Shown here in pieces: positions 1 to 8,911 of a DNA stretch of 64,000 nt. The notes beneath the pieces were generated by a model. It saw only the letters and a program-made list of their open reading frames with translations, did not search any database and was not told where the DNA came from. The stretch lies in assembly GCA_027449965.1 (NCBI GenBank), contig DAIDKP010000003.1, positions 1-64,000 of the forward strand, written 5' to 3'. The translations under genes were made by a program, and so were the position numbers. The DNA comes from Acidobacteriaceae bacterium. Its GTDB lineage: Bacteria; Acidobacteriota; Terriglobia; Terriglobales; Acidobacteriaceae. How positions within the stretch are numbered: the stretch's first letter is position 1; every line of letters begins with the position of its first letter.

Positions 1-2
1 AG

Positions 3-1232
3 GTCTGGACCGACGCCGCTGAAGCGGGCATGCTGGACCGCCACAACACGCGCGGCAGCACATTTGTCTATCCGCCGGGAGTGGCCAGCGAACGGGCGGT
101 GTCTGTCACGATGAACGTTCGTACATCCTCGTATGACGCTCCGTTGGGACTTCTGCCCATCTTTGAAATGAACCTGCCCGAAGGCGCATTGCGCGAACGC
201 TTGCGCCTGGCCTTTGCCAAGGCGACCGGAACCTTCGACGATTTCGACCTGCTGAGCATTGTGGGACGCTCGCAGGTTGGCCGCATTCGCTATACCGGAG
301 AGAAGGAGCAGCTCGACGAGGCCGTACCCTTCCAATCGGTGGAGGAGATTCTTGCACGGAATCGCGGCGGTGACCTGCTGCGCTATCTCATCGACAAGTT
401 TGCATCGTTTTCTGGAATCAGCGGCGTGCAGCCCAAATTTCTCGTACGCGATGAGACGGCCTTCAACGCGTTGAGCAAAAGCAGGACTCGTCTGTCGCAG
501 AGCTATCGTGGCGCGACGCATATCGTGAAGCTGTGGGAACAGAATGAATTTCCTCAGCTCGCCGCGAATGAGTACTTCTGCCTAAAGGTTGCTGAGAAGT
601 GTGGCCTGGAAGTTCCGCCGTATCGACTGGCCGAGGATGGTCTTGCTCTTGTGATTGATCGCTTTGATCTGCGAGCGGATGGAACGTATCGAGGCTTTGA
701 AGACTTCTGCGTGCTCAACGCGCGACGCACAGATGAGAAATATCGCGGCAGCTACGAAACCTCCGTCCTGAAGCGTTTTGTGGAGTTTGCCAACTCACCT
801 CATGTTGGCGAAGACCTGCAGCGTCTGTTTACGCTCATTGTCATCAACTGCGCCTTGCGCAATGGCGACGCGCACCTCAAGAATTTCGGCATCGTCTACG
901 ACGACGTTCAGGGTGAAGCCCGTCTTGCGCCGGTCTATGACCTGGTGACTACTTCTGTTTATTTGCCCAGGGACAGCATGGCCATGACATTGAATGGGAC
1001 CACAAAATGGGCGAGTGCAAAGGACCTGCAGCGGCTGGGCGAAGTGCGACTCGGAAGCACGCCAGCACGAGTGAGAGCAATTCTGGAGCGCGTGGAGGAT
1101 GCGCTGGTGTCTGCGGCTGAGGAGATGCGGCTGTACAACAAAGAGCACGCAGCGTTCTCAGAGGTTGGCGAACGGATGCTTCAAGAGTGGGAGCAGGGTG
1201 CGAAACACTCGCTGCGAGTGGGGCGGCGGTGA
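3..1232 (+). CDS. HipA-family serine/threonine kinase toxin (5' end outside window)
   Basis: HipA-type protein kinases phosphorylate a translation factor or aminoacyl-tRNA synthetase and are normally held in check by a HipB antitoxin. The reading frame is open to the left edge, and the residues before the first internal ATG (position 30) continue the HipA N-terminal domain, so the true start and any hipB lie off-window. Visible motifs: the N-terminal domain with 'MNLPEGALRERL', an ATP-binding loop 'SGVQPKFLV', the catalytic 'NGDAHLKNFG', and the metal-binding 'YDLVTT'. The 400-plus residues fit one full-length HipA rather than a split HipS/HipT pair. It sits in the AT-richer left arm of a putative island. 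The family is clear; the target is unknown. Confidence 0.85.
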   Translation, partial: VWTDAAEAGMLDRHNTRGSTFVYPPGVASERAVSVTMNVRTSSYDAPLGLLPIFEMNLPEGALRERLRLAFAKATGTFDDFDLLSIVGRSQVGRIRYTGEKEQLDEAVPFQSVEEILARNRGGDLLRYLIDKFASFSGISGVQPKFLVRDETAFNALSKSRTRLSQSYRGATHIVKLWEQNEFPQLAANEYFCLKVAEKCGLEVPPYRLAEDGLALVIDRFDLRADGTYRGFEDFCVLNARRTDEKYRGSYETSVLKRFVEFANSPHVGEDLQRLFTLIVINCALRNGDAHLKNFGIVYDDVQGEARLAPVYDLVTTSVYLPRDSMAMTLNGTTKWASAKDLQRLGEVRLGSTPARVRAILERVEDALVSAAEEMRLYNKEHAAFSEVGERMLQEWEQGAKHSLRVGRR

Positions 1233-1462
1233 GCGGCTCCGTCCGAAAGCTGGACCAATCTTTCAGACGCACCGCCTCCTGCTAGTACTCCTACGTGTAT
1301 GCTTTTCGCGGTATCTTCACCATCTTCGTCATCCCTTCGCAGTTGCATCACTCTGCTAAGGGGTACGTTTTCCGGGGGCAAGGTCAGAATCAGGAAACGC
1401 ACAGCATTTGGATACATGTAGGCATTGGTCAATGATGGATGCGAACTTCGTGGCTTTGGTTC

Positions 1463-2401
1463 TCACTCAGGATTCTTTGCCATGAACTGGAGAATCAGCG
1501 CCGCGATTTCATCGGTTTGTTCGTCCAGCGCAAAGTGTCCAGCGTCGAGCAGGTGTATTTCGGCATTTGGGAGATCGCGCCGGAAGGCTTCTGCCCCTGG
1601 AGCGATGAAGGAAGGATCATTCTTACCCCACGCTACAAGAGTTGGCGGCTGGTGCTCGCGCAGCCAGGCTTGCCATTTCGAGTAAGACGCGACGTTGGTC
1701 CGATAATCGTAGAGCAGCTCCGCTTGAATCCTGCGTTGGCCTGGTCGCGAAAGATCGGCATACTCGCTGATCCATGTGTCAGGATCGTAGCGGTCGGGAT
1801 GAGACGTGCCGACGAGGTGGCGCTCTTTCGTGGCCTCGAACGAAAGAAAGGCCTTCACAACCTCAGGGTGAGAGTCGGGATCAGCCCAATATTCCGCTAT
1901 TTTTGCCCATTTGGCTCCAAGGCCCGCGTTGTAGATGTTGCCATTCTGAATGATGAGCGCATGCAGTTGGCCGGGATGGGCAAGCATGATGCGAAAGCCG
2001 ATCGGCGCGCCGTAATCGTGAAGGTACAGAGTGTGGTGCTTGATTTTCAGCATCGCGAGAAAATCACCGATCGTCTCAGCAAGATGATCGAATGTATAAG
2101 CGTAGGAGGCCGGTGAAGGCGCGTCGCTCAGACCAAATCCGGGATAGTCTGGCGCGAAGACATGAAACTTTGTCGCGAGCAATGGTATGAGCGTGTCAAA
2201 TTCACGAGAGGACGACGGGAAGCCGTGCAGGAGAACGATGGTTGATGCGTTCTGAGGGCCAGCCTCGCGATAGAAAATCTCGACTCCATCGACCATGACG
2301 CGATGATACGTTGTGGTCGCATTTGTCGATGGGATAGGCGCGCCTTGCGCGGAACCCGCAAAAACTGCGGCGGCTAAAACGTAATTTGCGATGCGATTCA
2401 C
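1463..2401 (-). CDS. Exported alpha/beta hydrolase, haloalkane dehalogenase/epoxide hydrolase class
   Basis: Alpha/beta-fold hydrolase of about 312 residues, using a GTG start preceded by a GAAGGG element. This start gives a convincing signal peptide (NRIANYVLAAAVFAGSAQG, then API), so the enzyme is probably periplasmic. A longer open frame upstream overlaps the preceding gene and is not used here. Core motifs: oxyanion-hole 'HGFPSS', nucleophile elbow 'LHDYGAPIG' with Asp rather than Ser (typical of dehalogenases and epoxide hydrolases), acid region 'AWGKNDPSF', and catalytic His in 'DAGHFALDE'. It lies just downstream of an NTF2-like gene on the same strand (80 bp gap), so the two may be co-transcribed. 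The substrate cannot be read from sequence. Confidence 0.8.
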   Translation of the reverse strand: MNRIANYVLAAAVFAGSAQGAPIPSTNATTTYHRVMVDGVEIFYREAGPQNASTIVLLHGFPSSSREFDTLIPLLATKFHVFAPDYPGFGLSDAPSPASYAYTFDHLAETIGDFLAMLKIKHHTLYLHDYGAPIGFRIMLAHPGQLHALIIQNGNIYNAGLGAKWAKIAEYWADPDSHPEVVKAFLSFEATKERHLVGTSHPDRYDPDTWISEYADLSRPGQRRIQAELLYDYRTNVASYSKWQAWLREHQPPTLVAWGKNDPSFIAPGAEAFRRDLPNAEIHLLDAGHFALDEQTDEIAALILQFMAKNPE

Positions 2402-2481
2402 CGGACGATATCCCTTCGGCGAGTACTTTCTTGGAGAAGCATTGAGTGAGAGCCGTGTGTCAGGAAGAGCCGCAGGCTGCG

Positions 2482-2886
2482 TCAGAAGCGTCGGATTTGA
2501 TCCAGAGCCAAGGTGTCGATGTATTGACGATGGCGTTCGATTTTTCCATCCCGTACGTCCCATACATGCGCGTAGGCGAGGTCGGCACGTTTCATTGTTG
2601 CGCGGTGTACGCAAGAGAACCGGCCCAATGACACCACCGTTGAGCCATCGACAAGAAACTCCGAAGGAGATGGTGAGAAGCTTTCCCACTCCTGCATTAG
2701 TGGTACGAATACTTTCTTCATTACCTCGTCCGGCCCTCTGCTCTGGATGTTGAAATCAACCACGGATATCCACTCAATCTCGGGTGACATCAAGCCAACC
2801 ATCGTTTCCACATCGCCCGCAACTATCGCCGTATAAAACGCACGGATTGTTTCGACAGCCGTTGTTATTGCCTCGTCCTTTTCCAT
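2482..2886 (-). CDS. SnoaL/NTF2-like small protein
   Basis: A 134-residue protein with the pattern of the SnoaL-like/ketosteroid isomerase-like NTF2 fold: an N-terminal helix pair 'ETIRAFYTAIVAGDVETMVGLM', then 'WISV', and a C-terminal sheet ending 'AHVWDVRDGKIERHRQYID'. The ATG at 2886 is chosen because GGGAG lies 8 bases upstream; an ATG at 2901 is possible. Members act as small-molecule isomerases, cyclases or ligand-binding proteins, so no reaction is assigned. It precedes the exported hydrolase on the same strand. The 281 bases between its start and the next gene at 3168 hold no supported feature. Confidence 0.7.
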   Translation of the reverse strand: MEKDEAITTAVETIRAFYTAIVAGDVETMVGLMSPEIEWISVVDFNIQSRGPDEVMKKVFVPLMQEWESFSPSPSEFLVDGSTVVSLGRFSCVHRATMKRADLAYAHVWDVRDGKIERHRQYIDTLALDQIRRF

Positions 2887-3167
2887 CGTTTCGTCTCCCA
2901 TGACATCCCGATCATCAGCTCGGCTTGAACGGAACATTCCCTGATCAAGCAAGCATGTCGGTCCTGCGGGCTGTATTTTCAGAGTAACTTTTGAAAGCCG
3001 CGAAAAACAGTTCGAAATTCTCGTCACAAACATAAGCAAATTTGAAGGGTCGCCGACAGTGACGCATGGATCGCCGTAGCATCGTCAGCTGATCAGAACT
3101 TCTGGATGTGCGGGTGGAGTGCCCAGGCAAGAAGAAGATTCGTCGGCATCCGTCAGTTCGCTTTCCT

Positions 3168-4670
3168 CTAATCCGGGAGGTCGAGGCGTCTTCGAGCCAG
3201 ATAGTGATGGATATTAGATACGACGACTGAACCCTCGCCAACCGCCGATGCAACACGCTTCACCGATTCCGACCTTATGTCGCCGATAGCATAGATGCCT
3301 GGGACGCTGGTCGCGTAGGGCGAAGTTTCAAATCCCCACTCGCCACCAGTGAGCACAAATCCCTTGTTGTCGAGTTTTACGGCATCGTCGACCCAACCGG
3401 TGTTCGGCTCCGCGCCGATCATGACGAAGACGCTCGAAATCGGCTTCCGAATGGAGGTGCCATTCTTCCGGTTCGTCCATGTGACGAACTCAAGCGCTGC
3501 TCCACCTTCCAGTTTGTCGATCTCCGAATGAGAATGGACAGTGATGCGAGGAGATCGTTCTATCCGCGAGATCAGGTATTGCGACATCGTCCTCTCCAGA
3601 GAAGCGCCTCGAATGAGATGGTGCACGTGTCGTGAAACTTCCGAAAGAAAGATAGATGCTTGTCCTGCGGAGTTACCTCCACCGACGACAATGATCTCGC
3701 GATCATGACAGAGTAAGGATTCCATCGCGGTCGCTGCGTAGTGGAATCCTCTGTTTTCGTAGTCTTCGTGATTCTTGACATTGAGCCGCCGGTAACGCGC
3801 ACCGCTCGCGATCACGACAGAGCGAGCGCAAACGGCCAAACCGCCGGCAAGAATGAGCCGATGCAGTCCATCGACTTGAGCGGTGCTGACCACATTGCGG
3901 GAGATAGCAAACCGAACTCCGAATTTGAGCGCCTGCAAATGGCCGCGGCTCGCCAGCTGCGCCCCGGAAACTCCAGTCGGGAAGCCGAGATAGTTCTCTA
4001 TTTTCGAACTGGTGGCGGCCTGTCCACCGGGAGCATTTCCTTCGACCACAATCGTGGACAGTCCCTCGGAAGCCGCATAGACTGCGGCGGCAAGTCCTCC
4101 CGGGCCTGCTCCGACGACGGCAACATCATAGATCGTGTGCGGCTCGGGAATCTCGGTAATGCCGAGTTCGTCGGCAAGATTGGAGATGGTCGGCCTGGCC
4201 AGGATTCGACCGTCCAGCAACTCAACTTCCGGCATGTGAGGCACGGCAGCATCTTTGCAGGGTTCCTCGTCTGCTGGCAGCGTCTCGATCCGGTGCGGAT
4301 AGTAATTGCGAACCAGAAAGCGACGGAGGCTGAGCAAATCCGAATCACGCTCACAGCCTCGCAGAACAACTCCCACGGATGGATCGCCCGTCATGCCAAC
4401 GCGACGCCAGATGCAGGCAGAAATGATGATGTTTGCGATATCTCCCTCTGCGCGCATCAATGCCCGCAGATTCGTTCGAGAGATGCGCAGCAGCCGACAG
4501 GCAGATGTCGTCCTCGCCTCAGCAACTGTCCGCTGAGTGTTTAACAGGTTGAGTTCGCCGGTAAATTCTCCCGCGCACAAAAGGTGGAAACATTTTGTGC
4601 CACCGCCTTTCACATCGACGCAGATCGAGCAGGCGGTCGATCTCAGGAGCCATCGCAGATATGTCGGCAA
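3168..4670 (-). CDS. FAD-dependent thioredoxin-reductase-like protein with truncated cyclic-nucleotide-binding domain
   Basis: The C-terminal two thirds is a two-dinucleotide-domain flavoprotein: FAD-binding 'VGAGPGGLAAA' (about residues 186-196), NAD(P)H-binding 'VVGGGNSAGQA' (328-338) and the closing 'YAIGDIR'. The thioredoxin reductase CxxC site is absent: the equivalent segment reads 'YAATAME' (311-317), so it cannot be a standard TrxR. In front is the back half of a CRP-type cyclic-nucleotide domain starting near 'AGEFTGELNLLN' (33-44). The front half of that domain, expected to add some 60-80 residues, is missing, and the DNA there reads into an unrelated ORF in another frame. The gene therefore looks 5'-truncated by recombination, and the true start, if any, is uncertain. 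Confidence 0.7.
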   Translation of the reverse strand: MPTYLRWLLRSTACSICVDVKGGGTKCFHLLCAGEFTGELNLLNTQRTVAEARTTSACRLLRISRTNLRALMRAEGDIANIIISACIWRRVGMTGDPSVGVVLRGCERDSDLLSLRRFLVRNYYPHRIETLPADEEPCKDAAVPHMPEVELLDGRILARPTISNLADELGITEIPEPHTIYDVAVVGAGPGGLAAAVYAASEGLSTIVVEGNAPGGQAATSSKIENYLGFPTGVSGAQLASRGHLQALKFGVRFAISRNVVSTAQVDGLHRLILAGGLAVCARSVVIASGARYRRLNVKNHEDYENRGFHYAATAMESLLCHDREIIVVGGGNSAGQASIFLSEVSRHVHHLIRGASLERTMSQYLISRIERSPRITVHSHSEIDKLEGGAALEFVTWTNRKNGTSIRKPISSVFVMIGAEPNTGWVDDAVKLDNKGFVLTGGEWGFETSPYATSVPGIYAIGDIRSESVKRVASAVGEGSVVVSNIHHYLARRRLDLPD

Positions 4671-5073
4671 TCAGGTTCGCAACCTCTGAACTATATCGTT
4701 GGACGGTCTTCTCGGTATCTCTGAGGCCGATCTTCACGAGTGCGAGAGTGGCAGCTCCCGGAAGGCTAGACGGATCTGGCCTTGTGGCGCGCCCAAGGAG
4801 GAAATCATATCTTCCCATCCCGACAGCCTGCCAGTTCTCGCGGTCAAGCAAACTTAACCTTTTTCCAATGTAGTCCAGCATGCGGCGAATGTCGGACCGC
4901 TGGTCGAGATCGGCTTTCTTGACTTCGGCGCGAAGTTTTTTAGCAAATGAAACCAAAGTGCCGATTCGTTGTTGTCGCTCTTTTTTTGAGAGTCGATCTT
5001 CCGGCAACAGTGTGCGATAGGGGAAGTTGCTCACATGGATGTCATCGGCAATGGCGTGATAAACGTGAGCCAT
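4519..5073 (-). CDS. Hypothetical protein, possible chimeric ORF
   Basis: 184-residue open frame of unknown function, rich in predicted helix and charged residues. No family is recognised. Its last 35 or so residues lie on DNA that, in another frame, encodes the start of the neighbouring flavoprotein, so the natural C-terminus may have been lost and replaced by out-of-frame sequence. No clear ribosome binding site precedes the ATG. It lies between the flavoprotein and the integrase, in the part of an island most prone to rearrangement. It could be a gene remnant rather than a functional gene. Confidence 0.4.
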   Translation of the reverse strand: MAHVYHAIADDIHVSNFPYRTLLPEDRLSKKERQQRIGTLVSFAKKLRAEVKKADLDQRSDIRRMLDYIGKRLSLLDRENWQAVGMGRYDFLLGRATRPDPSSLPGAATLALVKIGLRDTEKTVQRYSSEVANLIADISAMAPEIDRLLDLRRCERRWHKMFPPFVRGRIYRRTQPVKHSADSC

Positions 5074-5139
5074 AATCTAGAAAAATGGATGTCGTAGGAA
5101 TCTCGATCTGACACAGCCCCGAGATGTTTGCGCGCGGAT

Positions 5140-6225
5140 TCACCTAATTATTTTGGCCTGCTCGGTTCGGGGCCGAGGTTGTCCTGCGCTGTCTGCTGGC
5201 GTCAGAAGTGAGTCCGCCGCGTCGCGCTTGGCAGCATCGTCCAAATGAGCATAGCGTGCAGTGATGGCCAGCGTTTTGTGGCCCGCCAGTTCCTTGATGG
5301 CCGCCAGATTCACCCTCCGCATGGCGAGTCGCGAGCAGAAGGTATGCCGATTGTCGTGCCACCTGTAATCCAGTAGCCCTGCTTGTTCGCGTACATCATC
5401 CCACCATGAGCGCGGCAGCGTATCGAAAACCGGATCTTTACTCTTTGCGTGCGGGACCTGGTCCCTGCGTGCCATGAAGGCGGCAAACACATCAGCGTTC
5501 ATCGGAATGATCCTCGATGTGTAGTTCTTTGTGCGGGAAAGGTCCACGACTCGGCGCTGAAAATCCACATTCTGCCAGCACAGGCGACTCCCATACTGTT
5601 CGGAGAGTCGCATTCCTGTGCCGAGGGAAATATCCAGCTCGCACATTTTCTCGGGATATTTTTCTGCAATGGCAGCGCGAAGCGCCGCCTCCTCGTTCTC
5701 GCGCAAAAAGCGGATGACGTTGCCACCCTCTTTTCGCTGTTTGACCAGACGAACAGGATTGCTCGCTACTTTGCCGTTGCGGATGCCCTCACGGTACGCG
5801 AGGCTCATTGCCGCTCGATACCGATTTGCCGTGCTTCCGGTTTTGGTGTTCCGGGAGAGCCAGTGATCGATCTCCGCAGGCTTGATTGAATCTGCTGGGC
5901 GCTCCCCGAAATGTTCTTTCAGTTTCTCCAGCCGCTGCATGACATTGCGCGAGTCAGCGTGATGGGTTCGGGAATACTCCTGCGTGATGTAGTCGGCGAG
6001 GTGGCCGAATTGAATGGGGACCGTGCGAACGTTCTCCGGCATTTTCATGCCGACTCGGCGTTCGTTGCGCCTCTTGTTCAGCAGTGCTTCAGCATCACTC
6101 TTTCGTCCCACCTTCTCGCGATGAAGTTTTCCCTCGGTGTCGCGGAAACGAATCCACCAGACGCCACTGCCCGGCTCGCGTTCCCAAAGCCCTCGTGCCG
6201 GCGTACTGGCTCTTCTGGTCGCCAT
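5140..6225 (-). CDS. Tyrosine recombinase/integrase
   Basis: 361-residue site-specific recombinase. The N-terminal part (1-60) resembles the DNA-arm-binding region of phage/island integrases ('GVWWIRFRDTEGK'), followed by a SAM-like core-binding domain (about 70-165) and the catalytic domain. The catalytic set is complete: Arg206 in 'GTGMRLSEQ', Lys233 in 'RTKNYTSR', His290 and Arg293 in 'HDNRHTF', His316 in 'LAGHKTLAI' and Tyr325. It starts 142 bp from the 3' end of a tRNA-Leu gene, with nothing else between, the usual integrase position in a tRNA-targeted island. The element would extend leftwards, beyond the window. Confidence 0.92.
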   Translation of the reverse strand: MATRRASTPARGLWEREPGSGVWWIRFRDTEGKLHREKVGRKSDAEALLNKRRNERRVGMKMPENVRTVPIQFGHLADYITQEYSRTHHADSRNVMQRLEKLKEHFGERPADSIKPAEIDHWLSRNTKTGSTANRYRAAMSLAYREGIRNGKVASNPVRLVKQRKEGGNVIRFLRENEEAALRAAIAEKYPEKMCELDISLGTGMRLSEQYGSRLCWQNVDFQRRVVDLSRTKNYTSRIIPMNADVFAAFMARRDQVPHAKSKDPVFDTLPRSWWDDVREQAGLLDYRWHDNRHTFCSRLAMRRVNLAAIKELAGHKTLAITARYAHLDDAAKRDAADSLLTPADSAGQPRPRTEQAKIIR

Positions 6226-6366
6226 GAGATGCCCCCGGATCGGTCCACATGTGCTGTCAGAGAAAAAGTATCACCAGAAGTATCACCAGTCAAATTCTGA
6301 AGCCGCACGGCATACTGCTTCATGGTTCATGATATCCTATAAACTGTTTATTTACAATATTTTATT

Positions 6367-6395
6367 TGGTGCCCGGAGGGGGACTTGAACCCCCA
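6367..6395. other. Probable island attachment site (attL/attR) in tRNA-Leu 3' end
   Basis: The 3' end of tRNA-Leu, including the T arm and CCA, faces a complete tyrosine recombinase. Such integrases generally recombine within tRNA 3' ends and leave a direct repeat at the far end of the element. No second copy of the tRNA 3' end was seen in positions 1-6300, so the other end is presumably outside the window. Exact core boundaries cannot be set from one end. Confidence 0.5.
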
Positions 6396-6455
6396 CGGAG
6401 GGTTAGCTCCTGCGGATTTTAAGTCCGCTGCGTCTGCCAGTTTCGCCATCCGGGC
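6367..6455 (-). tRNA. tRNA-Leu(UAA)
   Basis: Read on the minus strand this is a class II tRNA with a long variable arm. The acceptor stem pairs GCCCGGA at the 5' end with TCCGGGC at the 3' end, the T-loop reads GTTCAAGTC, and the anticodon loop CTTAAAA gives anticodon UAA (Leu). CCA is encoded (plus-strand TGG at 6367-6369). A TACAAT -10-like element lies 14 bases upstream (plus-strand 6470-6475), inside a small inverted repeat. The 3' end faces the integrase. Confidence 0.95.
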
Positions 6456-6590
6456 ACGGTGCTTCTCCGATTGTAGAAGCATTCCCCCGGCGATTGCCGT
6501 GACCTCTTTTACCCCGCGGCGGCTGCCTCGTTCCGTATCTGCAAAAAGTGCTTGGTGATTGTCCGCAACTGTGTTCTGCTGGGGCTATTC

Positions 6591-7913
6591 ATGCGCGCAT
6601 CTCTGGAGCGATATTTCGAGTTTGAGCGGCTGGGCACCAACTGGCGCACCGAAGCGCTGGCCGGGGTGACGACGTTTCTGACGATGGCCTATATTGTGCT
6701 GGTTAACCCGGCGATTCTGGCGCAGACGGGAATGCCTCTTGCCGCCGTAACCGCGGCTACATGTCTGTCGGCTGCTTTCGGCTCGATCCTGATGGGCGCG
6801 GTGGCGCGCTATCCACTGGCACTGGCGCCCGGCATGGGCCTGAACGCATATTTCACCTATACCGTCTGCCTGAAGATGCATATTCCCTGGCAAACAGCGC
6901 TGGGAGCGGTCTTTGTGAGCGGCGTGCTGTTTCTGCTGCTGACCACGCTAGGCATTCGTCAGTTGATTCTGCGTTCGATCCCTCATGAACTCTATGCGGC
7001 TGTTGCAAGTGGCATTGGTCTGTTTATTGCCTTCATCGGGCTGAACAAGGCCGGGTTGGTGGTGGCGGATCCGGCAACGCTGGTGCGGCTGGGCAATTTG
7101 AGCGATCCGCAAGCCGGGCTTGCGGTGCTTGGACTGCTGCTGATGGTTTCTCTGGAGATCTGGCATATTCGCGGATCGATCCTCATCGGCGTGCTGACGG
7201 TGACGGTGCTGGCCTGGGCGCTGGGCCTTGCTCACTGGCACCCAACACCCGCCAGCCTGCGCAGTTTGACCGCGACCACGATGCAACTGAACTTGCGCGG
7301 AGCGCTGCATGTGGGGCTGTTTGAGATTATTTTTGTGTTCTTCTTTGTCGATCTGTTTGACAACCTGGGAACGCTGGTAGCGGTCACCAAGAGAGCGGGC
7401 CTGATCCAGAAGGATCAGGCCCAGCACGATCAGGATATCCCGCGGCTCAACCAGATACTCTTCTCCGATGCGCTGGCCACGATCGCCGGATCCTTGACCG
7501 GCACATCCACTGTGACCAGCTATGTGGAGTCCACGGCGGGCGTAGCCGCCGGAGGCCGTTCCGGCGTGACGGCGATTGTGACTGGACTGCTGTTTCTGAT
7601 TGCGCTGGTTGCGGCTCCGCTGCTGGGCGGAATTCCGCAGGCTGCGACAGCTCCGGCGCTGATTCTGGTTGGATCGATGATGCTGACGACGATCACGGAG
7701 ATTCGCTGGACGGATCCCCTGGTTGCTGTCCCGGCGTTCCTCACGCTTGTCATGATTCCGCTCACATACTCGATTGCCAATGGGCTTGGATTCGGGATCG
7801 TTGCCTGGGCGATTCTGCATCTGGCCGCAGGGCGGGTTCGCCGCTGTGACTGGCTGCTGTATCTGCTAGCGGCGTTATTTCTGGTCCGCTTCATCTATCT
7901 GTCCGGCACATAA
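6591..7913 (+). CDS. NCS2-family purine permease (AzgA/PbuG type)
   Basis: 440-residue integral inner-membrane protein with some 12 hydrophobic segments, matching the AzgA-like branch of nucleobase:cation symporters that import hypoxanthine, guanine or adenine. Diagnostic segments: the N-terminal 'EALAGVTTFLTMAYI', 'LALAPGMGLNAYF', 'FVDLFDNLGTLVAV', and 'TGTSTVTSYVES', which corresponds to the substrate/ion-site region of the family. The ATG at 6591 is preferred over an upstream TTG because GGGG lies about 6 bases ahead and the protein then begins like family members (RASLERYFEF). It stands alone between the tRNA and a lipoprotein gene. The exact base transported is not determinable. Confidence 0.88.
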   Translation: MRASLERYFEFERLGTNWRTEALAGVTTFLTMAYIVLVNPAILAQTGMPLAAVTAATCLSAAFGSILMGAVARYPLALAPGMGLNAYFTYTVCLKMHIPWQTALGAVFVSGVLFLLLTTLGIRQLILRSIPHELYAAVASGIGLFIAFIGLNKAGLVVADPATLVRLGNLSDPQAGLAVLGLLLMVSLEIWHIRGSILIGVLTVTVLAWALGLAHWHPTPASLRSLTATTMQLNLRGALHVGLFEIIFVFFFVDLFDNLGTLVAVTKRAGLIQKDQAQHDQDIPRLNQILFSDALATIAGSLTGTSTVTSYVESTAGVAAGGRSGVTAIVTGLLFLIALVAAPLLGGIPQAATAPALILVGSMMLTTITEIRWTDPLVAVPAFLTLVMIPLTYSIANGLGFGIVAWAILHLAAGRVRRCDWLLYLLAALFLVRFIYLSGT

Positions 7914-8108
7914 GCAAAGAGCCGGTGATGCGCCGAGAGCGCGGGAATGTGCGCAGATTGGTTCCATGCCATTTGCACGGTACAATTCCCGACAGCACCT
8001 GCCACGCTGCGCTTTACAATTAGTCAGCATCGTGTGCGTCAACGCCGGTGCGGCTTTGCGCAAACCGCAGGCAAGCCATAGACAGATGAGCTGAAGACGA
8101 GGGGACAG

Positions 8109-8903
8109 GTGGGCAGAGCAGGCATCCGCAAAGAGAAACCGGCCAGTGAGCTGACGCGCTCATCGCCGTATCGTGCCAATCGGTTCCCGCTCCGCGGATT
8201 GCTGCTGGCTGCAGGACTGAGCCTCGTTGGCTCCATGCTGCTGGCGGGCTGCGAACATGTGCAAGGCTACTCGCCGGTGAGCCTGGTGCGAGTGATTGAT
8301 GCCTCCTATAACGCTCCGGCGCTCAACGTCTATGTAGCAGGAAGCCTGGTGGCGACCAATCTTGGTCAGGGTCAGATCACGCCTTATGGAACCTACTCCC
8401 CCAGCCCAAGCGCAAAGATCGTTGTCACAAGTACACAGAACACCAATCCGCTGGTGACCACCACGGGAACTCTGCAAGCCAGCCAGAGCAGTTCGGTACT
8501 CATCACCGACATCAACGCCACTTATCAGGCAACGCTGCTGGAGGATCAGTCAACCCCGGCTCCAAGCGGTCATTCCGAGTTTCGAGTTCTCAATCAGGCA
8601 CCCTCCACCGGTCCCATCGATGTCTACTTCCTGGCAGGCACCACGGCTGCGGATTATGCTGCCGCCAAGCCAGTTATCACATCGCTTGCCGTGGGAGCCA
8701 CGTCCGGCTACGTTACCATTCCCTCTTCCACGCTGTATATGTTGATTGTGGCTGCCGGCACGACGCTGACGACCACCAGCAGCAGCATCTATGTTTCAGC
8801 CGCTTTGCCGCTGGTGGGTGGCGAGGTGCGCACAGTGCTGGTAGTGGATCCGCTGGTGACCACGCAGCCTGTTCAGGTTTACATCGCTACGGATGCCAAC
8901 TGA
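8109..8903 (+). CDS. DUF4397-type lipoprotein
   Basis: 264-residue protein with an N-terminal membrane segment ending in a lipobox (MLLAG then Cys), so it should be lipid-anchored in the envelope. After the Cys the sequence 'VRVIDASYNAPALNVYV' matches the DUF4397 pattern. A related segment recurs in the second half ('FRVLNQAPSTGPIDVYFLAG'), suggesting two beta-sandwich repeats. The start is GTG at 8109, with GAGGGGA a few bases upstream. DUF4397 proteins have no established function. The gene converges on another lipoprotein gene with an 8 bp gap. Confidence 0.75.
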   Translation: MGRAGIRKEKPASELTRSSPYRANRFPLRGLLLAAGLSLVGSMLLAGCEHVQGYSPVSLVRVIDASYNAPALNVYVAGSLVATNLGQGQITPYGTYSPSPSAKIVVTSTQNTNPLVTTTGTLQASQSSSVLITDINATYQATLLEDQSTPAPSGHSEFRVLNQAPSTGPIDVYFLAGTTAADYAAAKPVITSLAVGATSGYVTIPSSTLYMLIVAAGTTLTTTSSSIYVSAALPLVGGEVRTVLVVDPLVTTQPVQVYIATDAN

Positions 8904-8911
8904 AGCTGCGC

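Noticed and set aside
2402..2689. N-terminal extension of the exported hydrolase
   Set aside because: The extra sequence overlaps the NTF2-like gene, lacks family similarity, and hides a good signal peptide that starts at the GTG at 2401.
7914..8108. Search for a riboswitch or small RNA between the purine permease and the lipoprotein gene
   Set aside because: No recognisable purine riboswitch core or terminator was seen; nothing supportable.
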